In this document: positions 16,047 to 25,438 of the stretch, piece after piece
How the letters are laid out: the number at the start of each line of letters is the position of its first letter
How positions within the stretch are numbered: position 1 is the first letter of the stretch
Source of the DNA: CAVUPF01 sp963743285
GTDB taxonomy: Bacteria > Actinomycetota > Thermoleophilia > Solirubrobacterales > 70-9
Reading direction: 5' to 3'
NCBI GenBank assembly: GCA_963743285.1
Contig: CAVUPF010000012.1
Location: 62,001-126,000, forward strand
Length of the DNA: 64,000 nucleotides
Translations under genes and position numbers: made by a program
Notes under the pieces: model-generated
Database searches by the model: none
Told to the model about the DNA's origin: nothing
Seen by the model: the letters and a program-made list of their open reading frames with translations, nothing else

Positions 16047-18452
16047 GCGCCGGCGCCCGCGCCGGCTTCGCCTGGCCGCGGCGCTGCTCTGCCTGGCGCT
16101 GGGCTGCGCTGCGCCGGCGGCGCGCGCCGCCTCCCCCGACGGTGGCGGCGGCTCGGCGGCGCCCGCCAAGACGGCGCCCGACAAGCACAAGGCTCCGGGC
16201 GGCGCCGCCGCTGATGGCGGCCAGCTGCTTGAACCGAGCCGGGTCGGGGCGGCACGCTGGCCCGCGAACTCGGCGCCAGCGGCGAGGTCGACCCGATCAC
16301 GGGGCTCGGCATCCGCAACCCGGTCTGTGGCCAGCTCGCCCAGATCCGCGCCCGAGCTACCCGCCTCTCCTGCGAAGCAAACGGCGCCCCCGAGAGTGAG
16401 TACCCGACCTCCAACTACGGCTTCGACATCTTCATCACGACCGGGGTGACCCACCCGGTCAACGACATCTTCTACGGCTTCGACACCGTCTTGAACGGGA
16501 TCTGGCTGGGGCTGATCTTCGTCTTGAAGTTGGTCCTCGAACTGCTCGGCCTCGCCTTCGGGCTCGACCCCTTCGCCGGCGGGCAGACGATGAGCCACGT
16601 CACCGCGGTCTTGGCTCGCCTCTACGCCGCGATCACCGATCCCTGGCTCTCGGCCCTGGTCGTCTGCGGCGGCATCTGGTTCGCCTACAAGGGCCTCCTG
16701 CGCCGCGAGCTGGCGGCCGGGGTGGGGGGGACCCTGGCGGCGATCGCGATGCTGATCGTCGGCCTCTGGGTCGTCCACCAGCCGAGCGAGTCGGTCGGCC
16801 GGATAGCCGGCCTCTCCGACGAAGCGGCGCTCGGCGTGATCAGCGCCCCGCAGTCGGGCTCGGTCTCGCGGCCGACCGGCAGCTTCGCCGAAGCGATGTC
16901 GGGCACCTGGTCGCGGCTGGTCGAAGTGCCCTTCGCCGGCCTTGACTTCTCCGATCTGAAGTGGGCGCTCGGCCCGCCGCCGCCCGAAGCGGTGCAGAAG
17001 GCAAATGAAAAGTTCTGCGCGGACTTCGGCGCCCTCGCCCTGCTCGCGGTGCTCTCCAACTTCGGCGACACCCAGGCCAAGGAAGCCTGCGCGAGCTTTG
17101 CCCGCAAGCGCTACGGGCGCCCGCGCAGCGTCATCGACCTCTACCTGCGCTCCTCGCCGGGCAGCCCAGCGCGCGAAGCGCTCTGGAGCTACTTCAACGG
17201 CGACTCTGCCTACAAGGCGAAAGTCGCCGCCCAGGGCGGCGGCGGGGTGCTGACCCGGCTCTCGATGCTGGCCCTCATCGCCCTGGCGCTCGGCGGCGCG
17301 ATCCTGCTTCTGGCCTGGCTCGCGATCCGCCTCTTCACCCAGGCGGCGATCGCCTTCGTCTTGCTCTTGGCCGCCCCGTTCGCGCTCTTCTTCCCGCTGC
17401 TCGGCGACTCCGGCCGGCGCGCCTTTAAGACCTGGGGCCTCACCCTGCTTGGCGCCACGGTCGCCAAGGTGATCTACGCCGCCTTCCTCTCGGTTGTCCT
17501 GCTCGGCATCTCGATCCTCGGCCAGGTCGACGGGCGCTCCGGGAGCGCCACCGGCTTCCTGCTCTCGGCCGCCTTCGCCTGGGCCGTCTTCCTGAAGCGC
17601 GTCGACCTGATCAGTTGGATGAGCATCGGCGAGGCAGAGCGCGCCGAGCACGGCTTCCCCGGCAAGATGGCGGCCTTCACGCTCGCCAGGCGGATCTCGC
17701 GCTCAAGCGGCGGCGCGCTGCAGGGGGTCGCCCACCGCGGCGGCGCCTGGAACCGGGCCCGCGGAGCCGAGCGCGGCGCGGCGACCCGGCAGACGGCGAG
17801 CGGCTCGCTGCAAAGCAGCGCCCGCGCTCTCGCCGATCAGCGCTACCACGAGGCGAAGCTGACGCTCGGCGCCCAGACTGGCGGCGACGTCGCGCAGTCC
17901 GACCGCGTCCAGCGCTCTGAGCCACAGGTCGCCCACACAAAGAGGGGGGCGGTGGCTGGGCAAGAGCTCGCCCCTGGGCATGTGGAGGGGAGCGGGGGAG
18001 GGGGGTCCCCTCGCGAGCGCTACGAGCAGGCCAAGGCTCTGGTTGCCCGCGCCGATCGCAACCAGCGCCAGACCGGCCAGCGCTGGAGCGAGCGCGACCT
18101 GCAGCGCTTTCGGGCCGAGGACCGCGAGCTGCTGCGCAACTCGCGCGACCCCGCCGATCACGCCCATCGCGCCGGCTATGACCGCGCCGACTTCGAAGCG
18201 TTGCGCGGTCCCGAGCGCGAGCGGGCCGAGGCGGCGATCGAGAAGGCCACCAAGCGCGACCGCCGGCGACTGGATGTCGCCGAGAGCATCCCGGGCCGGG
18301 TGATCGGGCGCCCGCGCCAGGCGGCGGAGGCCCTGCGCCAGCGCCGTGAGGGCGCCGGCCCGAGGCGCCGCGAAGAGCTGCAGCGGCTGCGCCGCGAGCG
18401 CCGCTCCGCCGCGGATCTGGCGCTTCGCCGCAACCTCTCGCGAGGGGGTTGA
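16018..18452 (+). CDS. VirB6/TrbL-like membrane protein, apparent frameshift
   Basis: The gene reads in two frames. From ATG 16018 or 16030 the first frame gives a signal peptide (RLRLAAALLCLALGCAAPAARA) and a linker. From about 16245 the sense continues in the next frame (GGTLARELGASGEVDP...YPTSNYGFDIFITTGVTHP) into a long polytopic protein. There are at least six membrane helices between nt 16480 and 17620, then a basic, helical cytoplasmic tail. One missing G in the run at 16244-16248 restores a single frame. The GTG at 16446 is a false start. The protein would form the inner-membrane pore with VirB4. Confidence 0.8.
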
Positions 18453-18455
18453 GCA

Positions 18456-18977
18456 GTGCGAAGGGCCGAGCGGCGCCGCGTAGCGCTCTTCACCTTGGTC
18501 TGCGCGTCCCTGATCGGCTCGGCGCTTGCCTTCGGCTCAGCTGGCGAGCAGCTCGCCAACCCTGCGCCGCATCCGCGCGGCGGCGGAAGGGAGAGGGCGG
18601 CGCGATCCAGGGCCCGTGTCGCCGTCGAGCACAATGAGATGGGACTGGAGCGGGAAGTGCGGGCGGCGGCGCGGCGCTTCTTGGCGGCCTTCCTGCGCTA
18701 TGAGGTCGGTGAGGTCAGCCCGGGTGTAAAGCGCACCCTGCGCGCCGCCGCGACACCGCGCTTCGCCGCTGAACTGCTGGCCGGCCCGCCCGCTCCACCG
18801 GCCGGTGGCTTCCCGCCACGCGCGGCGCTGGGTCCGGTCGCGGTCGCCTTCGTCTCGGCGATCCCGCCCCGCGCCGTGATCAGCGGCGCCGCCCGCCGCG
18901 GCGGCGCACCTGAGCAGTTCTCCTTCGTCTTCGAACGCCGCCGCCAGGACTGGTTGGCGAGCGCTCCGGGACAGTGA
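18456..18977 (+). CDS. Membrane-anchored conjugation accessory protein
   Basis: The 173-residue protein has a GTG start 3 bases after the previous stop. A basic N-terminus and hydrophobic helix (about 9-27) are followed by a linker and a soluble domain (about 60-173) with helices and strands like an NTF2-type or VirB8-like fold. The stop overlaps the GTG of the next gene. Position in the operon suggests a channel or cell-wall component. Confidence 0.6.
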   Translation: MRRAERRRVALFTLVCASLIGSALAFGSAGEQLANPAPHPRGGGRERAARSRARVAVEHNEMGLEREVRAAARRFLAAFLRYEVGEVSPGVKRTLRAAATPRFAAELLAGPPAPPAGGFPPRAALGPVAVAFVSAIPPRAVISGAARRGGAPEQFSFVFERRRQDWLASAPGQ

Positions 18978-20053
18978 GCCCCGAGGAGCGGTCTCGGCGC
19001 TCGCCAGGCGAGCCTGAGGCCCGCAGCCTCGGCCTGGCCGTTCGCAGCGCAGTGCGGGCGATCGCGGGATGGAAGATCGCCCTGGCCGCCGCTGTCGCGC
19101 TGCTGCCTTTGCTGCTCTTCGCCAGCCTCTTCGTTGCTTCGGGCTCCTCGGCCGGCGCCGGGCAGACCTGCGTGGTGCGGGGTGCAGGCAGCGAGGAAAT
19201 CCCCACCGACTACGTGCCCTGGCTGGAGAAAGCGGCGACCAAGTACAAGCTCGGTCCCCAGGGCTTTGCGATCGTCGCCGCGATCCACAAGATCGAGTCG
19301 GACTTCGGCCGCTCGCCGTTGCCCGGCGTGCATTCGGGAACGAATTCCGCCGGCGCCGCAGGCCCCGGTCAGTTCCTCTTCTCGACCTGGGCGGTCTATG
19401 GGGTTGATGCAACCGGCAACGGTCGCCCCGACATCTACAGCATCCCCGACTCGGTCTTCGCGACCGCCAATTACCTGCACGCCTCTGGTGCGCCTGCTGA
19501 TTGGCCGGCGGCGATCTTCGCCTACAACCATGCGGAGTGGTACGTGGAAGACGTTCTGCAGACCGCGCGCGGCTTCAGCGCCAAGACGGTCTGCAGCGCT
19601 TCGGCCTCAGCGCAACTCGGCGAATTGCCTACAGCTCGCCTGGCGCGGGTGCAATACATCGCCAAGTGGATCGAAGCGCGCCGTATCCACTACTGCTGGG
19701 GCGGCGGCCACGCGACGAAGCCCGGCCCCTCCACCGGCACCTACTGCTGGAGCGCCGACGGCCGTCAGGTCTTCGGCTCCGGCGAAAAGGGGCTTGACTG
19801 TTCCGGCGCCGTGCGCTGGCTGCTGGTCCTCGTGGGCTATAAGGACCCCGGGCCGATCGTCTCGGGGGATTTCGCCAGCACCTATCCATCGGGCCGGGGA
19901 CAGCACGTGACGATCTGGTCCAACGTCGACCACGTATTCCTTGAAATAAACGGCCGCGACTGGGGCACCTCGGAAGCCAACTTCGCCCACGGCCCCGGCT
20001 TCGGAGCGCAGTCGACGGTCGGCTTTGTGCCGAGTCATCCGCCGGGGCTGTGA
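18974..20053 (+). CDS. Bifunctional cell-wall hydrolase (SLT plus NlpC/P60)
   Basis: The 359-residue protein opens the peptidoglycan for the conjugation channel. A membrane anchor (about 34-58) precedes a lytic transglycosylase domain (about 75-200). Its catalytic Glu lies in AAIHKIESDFGRSP, with the GPGQFLFSTW and AIFAYNHAEWYV motifs. An NlpC/P60 domain (about 215-350) follows, with the catalytic Cys in GLDCSGAVRW and later His residues. This two-domain enzyme is the standard last core gene of Gram-positive ICE transfer operons. Confidence 0.88.
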   Translation: MSPEERSRRSPGEPEARSLGLAVRSAVRAIAGWKIALAAAVALLPLLLFASLFVASGSSAGAGQTCVVRGAGSEEIPTDYVPWLEKAATKYKLGPQGFAIVAAIHKIESDFGRSPLPGVHSGTNSAGAAGPGQFLFSTWAVYGVDATGNGRPDIYSIPDSVFATANYLHASGAPADWPAAIFAYNHAEWYVEDVLQTARGFSAKTVCSASASAQLGELPTARLARVQYIAKWIEARRIHYCWGGGHATKPGPSTGTYCWSADGRQVFGSGEKGLDCSGAVRWLLVLVGYKDPGPIVSGDFASTYPSGRGQHVTIWSNVDHVFLEINGRDWGTSEANFAHGPGFGAQSTVGFVPSHPPGL

Positions 20054-20212
20054 CGACCGCAAGCTGCTCTGAGACCTGTAGCCCTTCCCGCCCTGTTTTG
20101 GCTGAAAGGCGCTGCCGGGTGTCCCCAACGGAGCTTCGCTTGCGTCTTGGGGTAAAACCAACGAAGCTAAGCGCTCAGGGAGCGTCTAGCCAAAGATCGA
20201 TGGAGGCAGAAG

Positions 20213-21847
20213 ATGAACCCGAGACGGCAGTGGCACGGAGCGCTCAAGAAGATCGCAAGGCCGTTCGTTTCTTTGGCCGGCGCCCAAAGGAATTGGCTTC
20301 GATGGCTTGGAGCGTCGCTGGCCCTCGCGGCCCTCGCCCTCGCTGTTTTGCCCGCCGGGGCCGAGGCGTCGCCCTCTCGCTATGTCTATGAGATGTGCGA
20401 CTCGGTGCTGCCGGGCGGCGGCGTGGCCGGCGTGCTCCATGGTCAGGCCGGAGGGCAACCCTGGAGCCTGGACGACAACTGCAGCGAACCCGGGGGCTCG
20501 TTGGCGATCAGGCAAGTGGGCCCGATCGCACCTGGGGGATCGGCATCCTGGGGGGTGCCGATGAAACCCCCTCCGGGAGGCTCGACCGAATCGCTGGCGA
20601 TCGCGGCTGGGGCCTGTGGCGAGTTTGGCACTGCTACGAACGGCCTGTTCGGCTGGGCCCTGCAGCGGGGTTGGCCGCCACCGTTGTGCAATGAGGAAGA
20701 CCGTGTCTTTCAGCTCAGCAAGCGCTTCGAAGGATTCGCGATCGAACTGCAATGCAGTGTGAGTTGCCCGAGTCCCGCGGTGATCTACGCGCACTACTTC
20801 GCCGCGACCGAGGTCGACCCGGTGGCGCCGACCCTCAAAGGCCCCGAAGGCTCATTGCTCTCGGGCAACGTGATTCGCGGTTATCAAGCGATCAGTGCCG
20901 AAGCCCACGACGAAGGAGGCGGGGTCAGCAACGTCTCGGTCAATGTCAACGGCTTGCCGGCCGCCCAGCCCAAGGTCCCCAACTGCGACGTCGTCAACGC
21001 CGACAACCTGAGTGTGAAAGGAGTCGTCGCGGCGGCAGTGACTCCCTGTCCGACAAAGGTCAGCGCCGAATGGACCCTTAACACCGAAGCTTATCCCTTC
21101 CATGACGGCGCCAATACCGTCCAAGTCTGTGTCTCTGACTTCTCCACGCTTACCAATCCGAACACAACCTGCTCGCCGCCGCAGACCGTCGAGGTCGATA
21201 ACTCCTGCACCGCCTCCCCGGTGCCCGGCGGCGAAGTTCTGAGCGCCCAGTTCGCGGCATCGGACGCCGAAACCGTGACAGTTCCCTATGGCAAGGAGGC
21301 TGAGGTGACTGGCCAGCTCTCCAATAATGCCGGCGAACCAGTGCCGGGGGCGACGCTCTGTGTGAAGATGCAGACGCTCGGCGTCGAACCCAGAGCTTCC
21401 GCCGTTGGCACGGTAAAGACGGATGCCAACGGCTCCTACTCCTATCAGGTGCCCCCAGGCCCGGATCGCAACATCATCATCGGCTATCGCCACGATGCCG
21501 TCCAGGTAGCCCGTGGCGTTCGCTATTACGCCCACGCTCAGCCGAGTCTGAAGCTGGCGCCGCGCAGTCTCGCGGACCACCACCGGGTGCATTTCTGGGG
21601 CCAGGTTCCCGGTCCGGTGCCCGGCGGGCGGGTGATTGTTCTGCAGGCCAACGTACCGGGATCGCGGCAGTGGATCACATTTCGCAAGGCGACCACGAGT
21701 GCCAAGGGATACTTTCAGAGCGCCTACAAATTCACATCGACGACGCGGACGACGACCTATCGCTTCCGTGCCGTAGTCCCCGACCAGGCCGGCTATCCGT
21801 GGGTCGAAGGCAACAGCCGTCCGGCCAAGGTGCTGGTCAGGGGCTGA
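20213..21847 (+). CDS. Secreted surface protein with carboxypeptidase-regulatory-like domain
   Basis: The 544-residue protein has a long signal peptide (basic 1-30, hydrophobic 31-50, cut near AEA). The mature part is Gly/Pro-rich with several Cys (about 50-190), then an Ig-like segment (about 200-330, VSVNVNGLPAAQP). A segment at about 350-440 resembles carboxypeptidase regulatory repeats (TGQLSNNAGEPVPGATLCV...TDANGSYSYQVPPGPDR). Such proteins are common surface proteins of Thermoleophilia. Its place behind the transfer operon suggests an element-encoded adhesin or surface factor; that is inference. Confidence 0.65.
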   Translation: MNPRRQWHGALKKIARPFVSLAGAQRNWLRWLGASLALAALALAVLPAGAEASPSRYVYEMCDSVLPGGGVAGVLHGQAGGQPWSLDDNCSEPGGSLAIRQVGPIAPGGSASWGVPMKPPPGGSTESLAIAAGACGEFGTATNGLFGWALQRGWPPPLCNEEDRVFQLSKRFEGFAIELQCSVSCPSPAVIYAHYFAATEVDPVAPTLKGPEGSLLSGNVIRGYQAISAEAHDEGGGVSNVSVNVNGLPAAQPKVPNCDVVNADNLSVKGVVAAAVTPCPTKVSAEWTLNTEAYPFHDGANTVQVCVSDFSTLTNPNTTCSPPQTVEVDNSCTASPVPGGEVLSAQFAASDAETVTVPYGKEAEVTGQLSNNAGEPVPGATLCVKMQTLGVEPRASAVGTVKTDANGSYSYQVPPGPDRNIIIGYRHDAVQVARGVRYYAHAQPSLKLAPRSLADHHRVHFWGQVPGPVPGGRVIVLQANVPGSRQWITFRKATTSAKGYFQSAYKFTSTTRTTTYRFRAVVPDQAGYPWVEGNSRPAKVLVRG

Positions 21848-21893
21848 ATGGGTAGAACGTCTGCCTCTAAGGAAGCTGGGGGCCAGAAGAGGC

Positions 21894-22538
21894 CTACTTG
21901 AGGCAGATCGCCTGCACTTCGGCGGCGGCGGTGCCGCCTGAGTTGCTAGTGATCTGACCGGAGTACCCGTTGGCAGTCGAGTTACTAATCGGTAGAGATC
22001 GGATTATGCCGACTTCCCGATTGCCCGGATTCGTGAAGATCACGCCGCCTGTCAGCAACCGTTCGCCTGGTGCGCAAAGGACGGATTCAGTGTCGGAGGA
22101 AGTCCATTCTCCATTGTCGGCAACTTTGTCAAGGTCGGCGATCGGGGCCGTGTACGTACTAACTGGCCCGAGCGCGCCGCCGTAGACCGAGTTGGGTGCG
22201 AGAGCGGAAGCGGTGACGGAGTCCGAGGCAAGGGCGCTCGGGCCGACCGCACCTACTGCCAACGCCTTTGAGTCGACGGCGCCCGTGCTGATGGCGGTGG
22301 AGCCGACGGCACCGGTGGCGAGGCTTCTGGCGTGGACGGCGTTGTTTGCCAGGGCCTTAGCGCGGACCGCTCCCGGGGCGATCGCGTTGGCGGTGACGGC
22401 GCCCTTGGCGATGTCGGCCTTGGTGATCTTGTGGCCGCCACTGGCAAAAGCTCCCGTATTGCCGGCCACGGCGACGACCAGGGCGAGCGTGCCGAGGACG
22501 GTGCCCGGGGCGGGTCGCTTCAGTTTCGATCTGCTCAT
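21894..22538 (-). CDS. Exported Ala/Val-repeat protein
   Basis: The 214-residue protein has a signal peptide (about 1-33, TVLGTLALVVAVAGNTGAFA). A degenerate repeat with a five-residue periodicity follows (about 36-120, units such as TGAVGSTAISTGAVDSKALA) and would form a solenoid or coiled surface. The C-terminal 80 residues contain two Cys and look globular. AGGGAGG lies just before the ATG. The family is common in Thermoleophilia genomes; role unknown. It is convergent with the preceding gene. Confidence 0.65.
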   Translation of the reverse strand: MSRSKLKRPAPGTVLGTLALVVAVAGNTGAFASGGHKITKADIAKGAVTANAIAPGAVRAKALANNAVHARSLATGAVGSTAISTGAVDSKALAVGAVGPSALASDSVTASALAPNSVYGGALGPVSTYTAPIADLDKVADNGEWTSSDTESVLCAPGERLLTGGVIFTNPGNREVGIIRSLPISNSTANGYSGQITSNSGGTAAAEVQAICLK

Positions 22539-22662
22539 CTCTGCCTCCCTTGGCGGGTCGAATGTAGGAACGCTTCGAGTCTAAGGTCCTGAGATGGAAA
22601 CACGGCGAAGACTGGGAAGTGGTGTCGATAGGTGCGCCCGAATTCTCCACACCGCATCAGAC

Positions 22663-23229
22663 CTACTTCTCTCCTCCAGGCGTCGGCTTCCGCAGCGCCG
22701 CCCTTCCCTCGGCTAGGCTGCGGTTTACCTTGGTGTATGTCCACCCGGTTAGCTCGCAGATCTCGCGGTAGCTGTAGCCGAGGGCGAGCAGGCCCAACGC
22801 CCGGCGCTCCTGCGACTTCAGCTCGCTTAGCCGTGAGCGCATCTCGGCGAACCCCTCGGCATCCTCGGCCAGCTCGTCGGGACGCAGGGAAGGGTTGGCA
22901 AGCAGGTCGGGCCGTGAGACTGCCTTGGCCGCGTCGCTTAGCTCGACGTTCAGCTGCCCGATCCGGCGCTGGCGCCGATAGATCGCCCAGCAGCGGCGCT
23001 TCAGCGTCACGGTCAGCCAGGCCAGCGGAGGTGCCTCGCCAGCCGGGTCGAAGCGGTCGATGAATACGGCGAAGGCGTCTTGGAGCGCCTCCTCGGCTTC
23101 TTCTGCGCCGGCGCAGTTGCGCCGCGCGACCGCCAGTAGTCGGGCGCGATGGGCGCTGTAGAGGTGCTCGGCGAGCGCGGCAGCGCTCGCCGACGGTCCC
23201 GCTCGATGAGCAGGCGCGGCTTTGGCCAT
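22663..23229 (-). CDS. ECF-like RNA polymerase sigma factor, paralogue
   Basis: The 188-residue protein is paralogous to the one at 2640-3197. Region 2 includes AEEALQDAFAVFIDRFD and AWLTVTLKRRCWAIYRR. Region 4 holds the helix-turn-helix GYSYREICELTGWTYTKVNRSLAEGRAALR. A spacer of about 50 acidic residues separates them. Its start lies 9 bases from a 149-bp nested inverted repeat, so its transcript or promoter must pass through that structure. Probably element-specific transcription control. Confidence 0.8.
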   Translation of the reverse strand: MAKAAPAHRAGPSASAAALAEHLYSAHRARLLAVARRNCAGAEEAEEALQDAFAVFIDRFDPAGEAPPLAWLTVTLKRRCWAIYRRQRRIGQLNVELSDAAKAVSRPDLLANPSLRPDELAEDAEGFAEMRSRLSELKSQERRALGLLALGYSYREICELTGWTYTKVNRSLAEGRAALRKPTPGGEK

Positions 23230-23237
23230 CGTGGGCC

Positions 23238-23386
23238 TCCCTTCGTCGCTGAGTTGACGAAGGCCGCGATGCGCCGGTCAGGTGATCCCTGCACCCGCAG
23301 GGCCGCAGGAGCCCCTGCCAGCAGGGGCTTGCAGGGATCACCGCCGGCGCGATAATTCGCGGTCTGAGCACTCAGCGACGAAGGGA
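23238..23386. repeat. 149-bp nested inverted repeat upstream of sigma factor
   Basis: Arms pair in register: 23238-23254 with 23370-23386 (17 bp perfect), GCGCCGG at 23271-23277 with 23344-23350, 23281-23293 with 23330-23342 (13 bp, GGTGATCCCTGCA) and 23311-23318 with 23321-23328 (8 bp, 2-base loop). It would fold as one long hairpin in RNA or a cruciform in DNA. Confidence 0.8.
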
Positions 23387-23452
23387 CCGGCGAGGGGCGT
23401 GCGCTGCTCTGCAAGTGCGGTGAGCTTGGCCCGGTGTCGTCGGCTTGACGCC

Positions 23453-23512
23453 GGGCATGCGGCTCGCCAAGTGTGGCACGCAAGCGTGCGTTGGCTTCGC
23501 CTATGCATGCCC
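23453..23512. repeat. Second nested inverted repeat
   Basis: GGGCATGC (23453-23460) pairs with 23505-23512, GCCAA (23466-23470) with TTGGC (23491-23495), and GCACGC (23476-23481) with GCGTGC (23484-23489). It begins 67 bases after the 149-bp repeat and covers the likely start region of the next gene. Confidence 0.65.
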
Positions 23513-24156
23513 AGGCAGAGTCAAGCCAGGCCACGAGGTCATCACGCCACCGCTACCGCGAGCCCAGCTCCGAGGAGCGTTGCGCGCTGCGCCTGCTCTC
23601 CGAGCAGGTGGCGATCCCGCTCGACCAGCTGGCTCGCTTCCTCGGTGTCTCCCTAGCCACAACCGTGGAATTCGTGCAGGGCCTCGAAGAGGCCGGCTGC
23701 GTCGAATACCGGCGCTTTTTGATCAGGGACCATCCTTGGTTCTGGCCGACATACCGCGGCACCCGGTTCGCTGACACCGGCTTCCCCTATAGGCCGCCCG
23801 ACGTGGCGATGCTCGCCCATCGCCGTGCCATCAACGAGGTCCGGCTGCACTTGGCTCAACGGGCGCCGCAGGGCCATTGGGTCTGCGAACGCACCGTCTT
23901 CCGCCAGCGGGACCCCTCCGACCATCTGCCCGACGCGGTCTTTGACATCGACGGCGAGCGCCACGCGATCGAGGCCGAGCTCTCTCATAAAGGCCAACGC
24001 GAGATACGCCTGATCGTCGCCCAGCACAGCAACCGCTACGACGCGGTCATCTACTTCTGTGGACCCTGCACCTACAGCCTGATGAAGCGGGTTCAGGCCG
24101 AGGGCGGCTGGCCAAAGCTGATCGTCCGTCGAGTTCCCCAGGGGGAGCCATGCTGA
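23473..24156 (+). CDS. Replication-relaxation family protein
   Basis: The frame gives up to 227 residues. The start is uncertain: GTG 23473 lies inside an inverted repeat, and ATG 23503 is also possible. The core begins YREPSSEERCALRLLSEQVAIPLDQLARFLGVS, a winged helix, then TRFADTGFPYRPPDVAMLAHRRAINEVRL and an AIEAELSHKGQREIRLIV segment like the 5344 protein. It overlaps the start of the DNA-transfer ATPase by 7 bases. With 25439-26131 it brackets that ATPase, a common arrangement for this family. Confidence 0.7.
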   Translation: MARKRALASPMHAQAESSQATRSSRHRYREPSSEERCALRLLSEQVAIPLDQLARFLGVSLATTVEFVQGLEEAGCVEYRRFLIRDHPWFWPTYRGTRFADTGFPYRPPDVAMLAHRRAINEVRLHLAQRAPQGHWVCERTVFRQRDPSDHLPDAVFDIDGERHAIEAELSHKGQREIRLIVAQHSNRYDAVIYFCGPCTYSLMKRVQAEGGWPKLIVRRVPQGEPC

Positions 24157-25435
24157 GGCGGCGCAGCTGCTCTACGGCGAGCGTCGCTCATGCTCCCGAG
24201 GGAGTCGTCCTCGGTCGTCGCCTCGCCGGTGAGCGGGCGTTGTCGATGAGCGGGCCGAACCTGGTTTGGACCTTCGAGCAGATGCGCCGCCATGCGGTCA
24301 TTCTCGGCGCCAGCGGTACCGGCAAGACTGAGACCTCGATGCGGGTCGCCCACCAGGTGGCGTCGAAGAGCGAGGCCCAGGTCTTTTACCTCGACGCCAA
24401 GGGCGATCGACGCTCGGCCGAGCGCTTCACCGCGCTGATGCGTGCGGCCGGTCGACGTGCGGGTCTTTCCGAATCAGCCCTTCAACGCCTGGCGCGGCGA
24501 TTGGCACGCGATCGCCAACCGCTTGCTGGAGGTGATCCAGTTCGCCACCGAGGGGCCTGCGGCCTACTACCGCGACATCGCCAAGACGGCCCTGCAGCTG
24601 GCCTGCAATCACCCCGACGGGCCGCCGCGCTCCAGCGCCGAGCTGTTGGGCCGGCTCGACTACGAGCTGCTGCTGAACGCCCACGGCCCGAACAGCACGG
24701 TGCTCTCGCTGCCCCGCGACAAGCTCGAGCCAGGTGCGGCTCCGTTACGAGGCGTTCTTCGGCCAGATCGGCTGTGCCCTTGACGGCGATTGGTCCTGGG
24801 AGGACGCCGACGCCGCATACCTGCTGCTCGACTCGGTGGCGCTCGGCGAGGACACGGTCAGCGCCGCCCGCATGCTCTTCGCGGACTTCGCCCACTACTT
24901 CACCCAGCGCAAGCCGCGCGAGCGCCTCTGCGTGCTGATCGCGGATGAGTTCTCCGCGATCGCCACGTCCTCAGACGTGGCGATCAAGGTGGAGCAGGCA
25001 CGCAGCTTCAACGCCGGCCTGGTGCTCGTGCCGCAGACGCCGTCGGGGATGGGGCCGAGCGTCCAGCGCGACCGCATCCTCGGCTCGGTCGAGACGGTGA
25101 TCGTTCATGCCCTCAACGACCCAGGCTTCCTCGCCGAGCTGGGCGGGATGAAGTGGGTCACGGAGCTCACTCATCGCTATGAGGACGGCGTCTACGCCCG
25201 TCAGGGCCACGCTCGCCAGGAGCGACGGTTGAAGATCGACCCCGACGAGATCCGCCGCCTGCCGGCCGGTGCGGCCTGGGTGATCCGCCGTGGCCGCGCC
25301 GCCAAGGTCGCAGTCGAGCGGGCGCCGCCGACGAAGGGCGCTGTCCTGCCCGAGCCGGCGCTTCTCGATCGCCAACTCGAACGGGTCGAGGCCGCGGTGC
25401 CAAAGGAGATCTCCTACCTCGACGACGAGCACTGA
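24150..25435 (+). pseudogene. TraG/FtsK-like DNA-transfer ATPase, two frameshifts
   Basis: Three successive frames make one protein of about 425 residues. Frame one (24150 to about 24440) has HAVILGASGTGKTETSMRVA (Walker A) and FYLDAKGDRR. Frame two (about 24442-24732) reads RPVDVRVFPNQPFNAWRGDW. Frame three (about 24734-25435) has LCVLIADEFSAIATS (Walker B) and VLVPQTPSGMG. Each break is a single extra base. The protein is well conserved on both sides of each break, so recent mutation or assembly error is likely. An intact copy would be a second motor beside the VirD4 at 7236. Confidence 0.75.
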
Positions 25436-25438
25436 GCG

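Noticed and set aside
16011..17651. 546-residue open frame on the minus strand
   Set aside because: Antisense to the VirB6-like gene; rich in Arg/Gly/Asp as expected of a GC-rich shadow.
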